DNA from: Elymus sibiricus
Taxonomy: Eukaryota; Streptophyta; Magnoliopsida; Poales; Poaceae
Reading direction: 5' to 3'
DNA length: 64,000 nt
Assembly: GCA_039707655.1 (NCBI GenBank)
Contig: CM077676.1
Span: 451,707,379-451,771,378 of the forward strand
Each line of letters opens with the position of its first letter. Within the stretch, counting starts at the first letter, position 1. Below the pieces are notes generated by a model. The model was given only the letters and a program-made list of their open reading frames with translations, made no database searches and was not told where the DNA came from. The position numbers were made by a program, and so were the translations under genes. Positions 57,478-64,000 of the stretch are shown here, one piece after another.

Positions 57478-59085
57478 CTGGTCGCATCAATAGGGTATGA
57501 AAAAAAAAGAGGTAGCAAAGCTACCGTGAGTACTCATCCAAAGTACTTGCAAGACTTACATCAGATCTAGTCTAGATATGCAACATTTTCAAGGAAGGCT
57601 GTATATGTGGACTTGACTGCAGAAATGCCAGAATAGCGAGAAAGGCCTAGCCTATCGAAGACTAGCATCTCCAGCGGTCTTGCAGCATAAGAAGAGTGCA
57701 GATTAGTACATAATTAAAGTAGCAAGCATGTTGTAGCAAAGCCTAGGGATCCTTCCTCGACTCCCAGCGAGAAAGCGATCCCGGAGCTTCCAATTAGTTA
57801 AAAGTATCCAGTTCAAGTAGTAGTAGATCGGGATACAACACTGAGCGTCCTATTACCGTGGACACGACTATTCGAATAGATAATCTTCCCTGTAGGGGTG
57901 CACTACTGTTACCCAACACGCTCGATTAACTCCGGCCGGACACACTTTCCTGGGTCATGCCCGGCCTCGGCTGATCGACACACCGCAGCCCTACCTAGAG
58001 CTCAGCAGAGAGGTCCTCGCCGGTCTACATCCTCAGTGCTCGGGGGTCCTGGGCCCATCGCCCTTTGCACTCCGGGTCGTTCCGCACATGGTTAGATGCA
58101 GGCACCACCTCTGTCCTGGATGGCGCCGATCCTGTCGTGCCGCAATGCTGAACTGGACGTCTGACAGAGCTTTCGGCTGATACATACGGCGCCGAGGGCC
58201 CCATAAACCATTATCCCGCGTGGTGGTAGTGCGTATAGGGCCAACGACCCACTCAGATCAGATACCCAAATCCGTTAAACGTGTTATTAGGAGCTCGCGG
58301 TGACGATCAGTACTCCTGTCGCCCCGTCTCGAGGAAGTGCAACAAGGGTAAGGCCCATCCCTCTCTAGGGCGGTCTCTGCCTGCCCGGCCGCTCCTCGTA
58401 ATTATCTCGCGGGTACCCTTCCAGGTCAACCCATCTTCCCAGGAGACTATCGGGAACTCAGGTCCACCTCTACCGGGGTGGTACCGCTTGTCCTTTCAGT
58501 CCCGCAATAACAATACAAGGGGGTAACAGTTAAAGGTAACCGTGTGTCCGTAACATCAAGAGGGTAATCCGAGGAATCACCCTCGATGGATTCCCACTCG
58601 ATGCTACCGTCAAGGTGAACCCGGAGGAATCACCCTCGATGGATTCACACTTGAGGGTTTGCACGACAGAAGCTTCATCGGAGGTGGTGGAAGAGGAATC
58701 ACCCTCGTATCCCACAACGGACTAACTGCACCACAGAGACATATCAGAAGTGAGAAAAGAGGTATCACCCTCGACACTCGATATTAGCTCTGCAGAGTCC
58801 AGCAACTTAAGGGGGATGTGCGGTGATGTGCTGGTCTCAGCCCGTTGATCATCTCGATCAGGGCACTATTAACTAAGCGGGGCAACTAGGACAAAGAAGA
58901 GGGGCCACAGATGGATTACCAACCAAACTATACTAAGTATCTCGGTTGGCAGGCAGGTATCAATAACAGTTACAAAAACAGGCTATGCAGCAGAATAGGA
59001 TAAAACAGAACAGTAGCAATTTCTAATGCAAGCAGAAGGGAGAAGGAGTAGGTGATATAGGCATGCGTCAAGGGGGGTTGCTTGC

Positions 59086-59175
59086 CTGGTTGCTCTGTTG
59101 AGAGGGGCTGGTCGGCAGTAGGCAGCTCGTCGGGAGTGTAGTCGAACTCAGCTGCGTCGGCGGCGGTCTCGGCGT
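59086..59175 (-). other. Putative 90-nt exon in the solo LTR
   Basis: Borders GATAG| and |GCAAGC as in the LARD copies; it reads AETAADAAEFDYTPDELPTA and on. Length is exactly 90 nt. The gap to the terminal exon is 1608 bp here against 1328 bp in the LARD LTRs. Confidence 0.42.
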
Positions 59176-61160
59176 CTATCGGGAGAGAAGGAGGGGGAAG
59201 AAACAGTAAATTCATGGCAACAAATGCAACAACGATGCATGGCATGCCTAAGTGAGATGCAGATGTGATATACTGCCTAATTGAATGTTTTAGTTAATTT
59301 AGGAATTTATTTGGATTTATTTTATTAAAGTCAGGCACTATTCATTTATCGAAATCAGTCAAAAAGTTTCATGTTCATCTAGATAGGAGTGATGGTCAAG
59401 CATTTTGACCACATATTCGGATTCGTCTCATTTTCTTGATCAACTTTCATGTAGAAAGTTTTTCGATCCGAGCTACGGTTTATTTTCTTTGAGTTTTCAA
59501 AGATTTAATCATTTTCTGGATTTTCTGGAATTAAATTAATTCAAATTTATTTAAATATTAATTGCTACGGGTACACAGAAGTGTACCCAGAGATGTGCTA
59601 CTGAGACTGACTGTGGGTCCCAGTTAACCAGGTCAACTGCACAGTCGGCATCTGACTGGACCGTTGACTGGTCAAAGGGGCCCATGGGGGTCCCACATGT
59701 CATAGACTGGGCGCTGCCCAGTCAGCAAGTTGACTAGACAGTGACTGTTTAATTTAAACATGTTTTATTTAATCTAACCAGATAATTAGTGAGGTGGGGC
59801 CCTGTTGTCAGTGACCCAGTTTGGTTAATAGGTTAGTTAAATTAACCCTAATGCTACAGTAACCGGGGCCCACGTGTCAGTGGGATTAGCTAGCGAGATT
59901 AGTCACTAATCTAAGCCTAATGGCTTGGGCCCACACGTCAGTGGCCCAGGAGGCCATTTAAACGCGACGCGCGCCGGTGGCGAGGCCAGACGCGGCGGCG
60001 GTGGCCGGAAATCGGCCACCGGTGACCATTTAGACGGCGGAGGACATCTACCGGAAGCCCACGCTCGCGCGCATCCATTGATGGTGGCCACGGGTTCTGC
60101 GGTGCGCTGAGCTCGCCGGAGACGAGCCCGCAGCGGCGGCCGGAGCACGGGTAAAACGGTGACGGCGCTAAAGCGGCTAGAGCTCGGAACCGAGATCAAA
60201 ACAAGGGCGAAATGGGCATATGCTCACAGTGAGGCCGGGGAGAAGCTCAGGGAAGCCGGGGAGGTGCTTGAGCGGCGGTGCTCGTAGCGGATCGACGGCG
60301 GCCGAGGCGGTGGTGGAAATGGCTCGATGGCGGCGTTTCAGTGCGGCTCCAGTCGAATGGGTGGCCATAGAGGACGCAACAGTCCAAGGCGGTCCCTTTG
60401 GACAGTAGCAGGAGGCGTGGGGTGGCCGATGGCCGCGGTGGCGAGGCAACGCGGCGGTGGCTGCGTCGGGCATCGAGGGAAAAGGCAGGGGGCGAGCGAG
60501 AGAGAAACATGGGGGAAGCTAGGGTTCGAGGGGGTGGCGAGGGCGATATTATCCATCGCGGGAAGGAATGGATGCCCGACGAGCGGCGCATCGGCGTCTC
60601 CGGCGGCTGCGGCGCCGACACGGGCGTGGGAGTAGGTGAGGAAGAAGGAGGCACGGGTGGGCTGGTACTGTAGCTATGGGCCAAAGGCACAGTGTAGTTA
60701 GGCCTTTCTCTTTTTCTATTTTCATTTTCTGTTTTCCTTTTAGCTACAGTTTTCCCTTTTCTTTAGGCTAGTAAATGACTTTAGTAAAATGTGGAGTTGG
60801 CCAAATCAAATACTAGGCATCAATTAGTACTGCCACAAAAAGTTTGGTAGTTCAATATTTTCATTTGAATTTTGCTTAATTGGAAATGAATTAAAGTGGC
60901 TGTTAAAGTCACTGTTTCTGGACGCTATGGTCAATTTGGGAATTTTAATAATGTTTATTTTATTTTTATAATAGCTTTGGGAATATTTGAAATATCATGA
61001 ACATTTTTATTTTGCCGTTTGGATAAATACTAGTTTTGACTTTATTTTAAAATATGAATTTGAAGTTGGATAATTCTTAATTGTTTTTATAGGGCTTAAT
61101 GATGATGACTTGGCATGACTAATTAGCATAACTACTGTTTAGTAATCTGGGGATGTCACA

Positions 61161-61620
61161 TCAAATAATTTCATGGATAATCTAATCATAAACTCACAAT
61201 TCATCGGATCCCAACAAACACACTACAAAAAGTGATTACATCGGATAGAACTCCAAGAACATCGAGGAGAACATTGTATTTAAGATCAAATAGAGAGAAG
61301 AAGCCATCTAGCTACTAACTATTGACCCGAAGGTCTGTGGTAAAGTACTCACGCATCATCGGAAAGGCAGCAAGGTTGATGTAGAGCCCCTCCGTGATCG
61401 ATTCCCCCTCCGGCAGATTACCGGAGAAGGACCCCAGATGGGATCTCTCTGGAACAGAAACTTGCGGCGGCGGAAAAAGTATATCGTGGACTCCCCTGAG
61501 GGTTTCTGATTTTTTCTGAATTTATAGTGGAAGAATTAGGTCAAACGGGGCTGGGTGGGCCCTACGAGCACACAAAACAGACAAATTATTTTGAAATACA
61601 CCGCATATAGGTAGGTATGG
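61161..61620 (-). repeat. Athila 2 3' LTR, inner part
   Basis: It contains, on the minus strand, the TATA-like CACTATAAATTCAG (about 61520) followed by a GC-rich leader, i.e. the promoter and transcription start region of the LTR. The inner TG end is not located exactly; 61620 is an estimate. Confidence 0.6.
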
Positions 61621-63446
61621 TGGACTCATTTGGCACAACTTGGTTTAAGGAGTTTGGATGCACAAGCAGTATTTCCGCTTAGTACAAATGGAGGCTAGCA
61701 AATAGATTGAGAAGCAACCAACCAAAAAACAAAAACGGTCATAAACATGCATTGAACATAACTAACACCGAATAATGCACCATAAGTAGGATATAATTTC
61801 GTTGCATAACTATTGACTTAACGTGCATGCATAGGGAATCACAAACCTTAACACTAATATTCTTACTAAGGCACAATTACTTACTAACATCACTCACATA
61901 TTATCATTTCCATATCGCAAAACTATTGCAAGGAATCACACTTATCATAACCAATGATCTATATGAAAGTTTTTATTATATCCCCCTTGAATATTCATCA
62001 CTTTGGGACCAAATTCATATCTTGTGCAAATTACCGTTACTTTTGTCAACTCTCAAAAAGATATAAGTGAAGCATGAGAGTGCACATATTTCTTCAAAAT
62101 TCCAATCTTATCAATTCTCAAAATAATATAAGTGAAGCATGAGAATTCATTTCTACAAAATTTTCATCAACTCTCAAAATAATTTAAGTGAAGCAAGAGA
62201 GCATATTTCTTCAAAATTTCTATCAACTCTCAAAATAATTTAAGTGAAGCATGAGAGCAAATTTCTGCAAAATTTTAACAACTTTCAAAATAATATAAGT
62301 GAAGCATGAAAGTTTATTTCTACAAAATATAGCCACCACCGTGCTCAAAAAGATTTAAGTGAAGCACTAGAGCAACTGCCTAGCTCAAAAAATTTAAGTG
62401 AAGCACATAGAGTATTCTAGCAAATTATGATGAACTTGTGGCTCTCTCAAATTGGTGTGTCCAGCAAAGATGATTGTGACAAACTAAAAAGCAAGCAAAG
62501 CAAAGACTCATATAAGACACGACGCTCCAAGCAAAACACATATCATGTGACGAATAAAAATATAGCTCCAAGTAAAATTACCGATGGTTGTTAGAAGAAA
62601 GAGGGGATGCCTTCCAGGGCATCCCCAAGCTTAGACGGTTGAGTCTTCCTAGAATATTACCTTGGGGTGCCTCGGGCATCCCCAAGCTTAGCCTTTTTCT
62701 ACTCCTTATTCCTTCATCCATCGTACTCTCACCCAAAACATGAAAACTTCAATCACACAAAACTCAACAAAACCTTCGTGAGATCCGTTAGTATAACAAA
62801 ATAAATACCTACTTTAAGTACTGTTGCAAACCCATTCATATTTTATTTTTGCATTAAACCTACTGTATTCTAACTTCTCCATGGCTTATACCCCCCGATA
62901 CAATCCATAGTTTCATTAAAACAAGCAAGCAACACATCAAAAACAGAATCTGTCAAAAACAGAACAGTCTGTACCAATCTATTTAGAAGCCATATTTCTC
63001 TAACTCCAAAAATTCTGAAAAATTACGACACGTGGGCTATTCTCATACCAATACTGCGTAAAAATTTCATATTTTTTTCACGCTCCAGTACAAAAACAAA
63101 ATTTCTGCACTGGACGCAAAAGTTTCTGTTTTCCAAACAGCATCAGTTATACTATCTTCCAAATCATCCCAAAGGTTCTAGTTGGCACAAACACTAATTA
63201 AAAACACAAAACACACTCATAACAGTAAGAAAACACACAATAACAGAAACAAAATGAAAAATTATTTTATTCATTGGGTTGCCTCCCAACAAGCGCTATT
63301 GTTTTATGCCCCTAGCTAGGCATAATGCGTAGTTTCAAGTATTGTCATCCTTCAAGTTGATTCCATAAGTGGCCCTCATAATGGATTCATATGGTGCTTT
63401 AATTATTTTTTCTAGGGAAAGGCTCCATACCTTTCTTTAGTGGAAA
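61621..63446 (-). other. Athila 2 untranslated spacer
   Basis: Non-coding. It holds the minisatellite at 62030-62420, two copies of GGGCATCCCCAAGCTTAG (about 62618 and 62677), and CATTGGGTTGCCTCCCAACA near 63274. No polymerase gene is present. Confidence 0.6.
62030..62420. repeat. Minisatellite of TCTCAAAATAATTTAAGTGA units
   Basis: About seven degenerate units of 50-65 bp, each with CTCAAAAxxATxTAAGTGAA then GCATGAGAG, in the Athila 2 spacer. Confidence 0.88.
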
Positions 63447-63995
63447 TTAAAATTTTATATTCCCTTCTTTCATATCAATAACGACACCTATAGTTCGTAA
63501 GAATGGTCTACCCAGTATTATGGGGCAAGAAGGATTGCATTCAATATCAAGTACAATAAAATCAATGGGCACATAGTTCCTATTTGCAAGAATAAGAACA
63601 TCATTAATTGTACCCAAAGGCTTTTTAATAGAAGAATCCGCAAGATGCAAATTAAGAGAACATTCATCCATATTGCTAAAGCCTAACACATCACATAGAG
63701 ATTTTGGAATTGTGGAAACACTAGCACCCAAATCACATAAAGCATTGCACTCATAATTTTTAATTTTAACTTTAATGGTGGGTTCCCATTCATCATATAA
63801 TTTTCTAGGAATTGAAATCTCTAGTTCTAAGTTTTCTTCTAACGCTTTCATCATTGCTTCTACGATGTGTTTAGTAAAAGCCTGGTTTTGCTCATAATCG
63901 TTGGGTGAATTTAGCATGGATTGTAACAAAGAAATGCACTCAATCAAAGAACAATTATCATAATTAAAATCTTTGTAATCCAAGAGAGTGGGCAA
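63447..63995 (-). pseudogene. Athila 2 gag C-terminus and protease (partial, off the edge)
   Basis: An open frame of 182 codons that enters from the right edge. It contains the retropepsin active site CDLGASVSTIPKSLCDVLGF and the flap/C-terminal signature CPIILGRPFLRTIGVVIDM, ending EGNIKF-stop at 63447. The end is immediately after the protease, with no reverse transcriptase in this frame or downstream. It is open in the part seen; the start lies outside the window, so intactness cannot be judged. Confidence 0.8.
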
Positions 63996-64000
63996 ATCGC

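Larger units (their letters stand above)
57078..61160 (-). mobile_element. Solo LTR of the LARD family, 4083 bp
   Basis: It starts TGTGACACCC and ends GGGATGTCACA on the plus strand, and is homologous in reverse orientation to the 3.9-kb LARD LTR along its length. A perfect 5-bp duplication TCAAA flanks it (57073-57077, 61161-61165). No internal region is present, so it is the product of LTR-LTR recombination. It is clearly more diverged from the two LARD LTRs than they are from each other, so it is a separate subfamily or older copy. It also carries a local tandem repeat near 58560-58740 (AGGAATCACCCTCGATGGAT). Confidence 0.93.
56244..64000 (-). mobile_element. Second Athila-type Gypsy element (Athila 2), partial
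   Basis: Minus strand; it runs off the right edge. From right to left: the gag-protease end (63447-63995), a ~1.8-kb non-coding spacer with a minisatellite, and an LTR whose outer end is at 56244 (minus ...GCTACAAGTAGCA). The LTR contains a 4-kb solo LTR insertion. No reverse transcriptase or integrase lies between protease and LTR, so this copy is either internally deleted or of a gag-protease-only type. It cuts Athila 1 at 56243; candidate 5-bp duplication ATCCC (56239-56243) cannot be verified. Confidence 0.8.

Noticed and set aside
59906..60690. Overlapping GC-rich frames in the solo LTR
   Set aside because: Low-complexity, on both strands, and not shared as frames with the LARD LTRs.

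Overview
The window is nuclear DNA of a large-genome grass, most likely a Triticeae species (wheat, Aegilops or barley relative). The evidence is the makeup itself: a Copia element with the Angela/WIS/BARE-1 LTR start, Athila-lineage Gypsy elements, two CACTA transposons, a non-autonomous LTR element with 3.9-kb LTRs, MITEs, and only one gene that looks like an ordinary host gene. I saw no bacterial, phage, organellar, rRNA, tRNA or CRISPR content.

Layout. 1-1725: 3' end and LTR of an unidentified retrotransposon, abutting a promoter fragment (1744-1860, minus) that resembles the promoter of the MATH gene further right. 2501-2690: LINE 3' end. 3559-7356: non-autonomous CACTA element with a 3-bp target duplication. 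9299-14710: short-LTR Copia element with a 5-bp duplication, near-identical LTRs and broken genes. 14830-16865: element with ~50-bp terminal inverted repeats. 17253-18590: large inverted-repeat unit. 19108-20058: intact intronless gene for a double MATH/TRAF-domain protein without BTB. 20162-20530: Mutator-type MITE with a 9-bp duplication. 21390-21622: degenerate Stowaway MITE.

21765-38025: a complete LTR element of LARD type (ACACT target duplication) with almost no internal coding capacity. An Angela Copia element (26950-34173) lies in its 3' LTR; Angela's right end and 43 bp of host LTR were deleted together. 38608-56243: an Athila-lineage Gypsy element whose integrase region is split by a 10.8-kb CACTA element (44099-54859, CGT duplication) carrying decayed TnpD- and TnpA-type genes. 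56244-64000: a second Athila-type element (minus), visible only as gag-protease end, spacer and LTR, with a solo LTR of the 3.9-kb family inserted (57078-61160, TCAAA duplication).

Relative order of events can be read from nesting: the 3.9-kb-LTR element before Angela; the first Athila before CACTA 2; the first Athila before the second, and the second before the solo LTR. Nearly all element genes carry stops or frameshifts, so the only probably functional protein gene is the MATH gene.

The most interesting observation is in the 3.9-kb LTRs. Two putative exons, exactly 90 and 98 nt long, with splice-like borders, compatible phase and a common C-terminal Asp-Gln-Glu-stop, are kept in all three LTR copies, although the intervening intron differs by 280 bp. 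A second candidate is a ~100-bp-arm inverted repeat just upstream of the CACTA transposase start codon.
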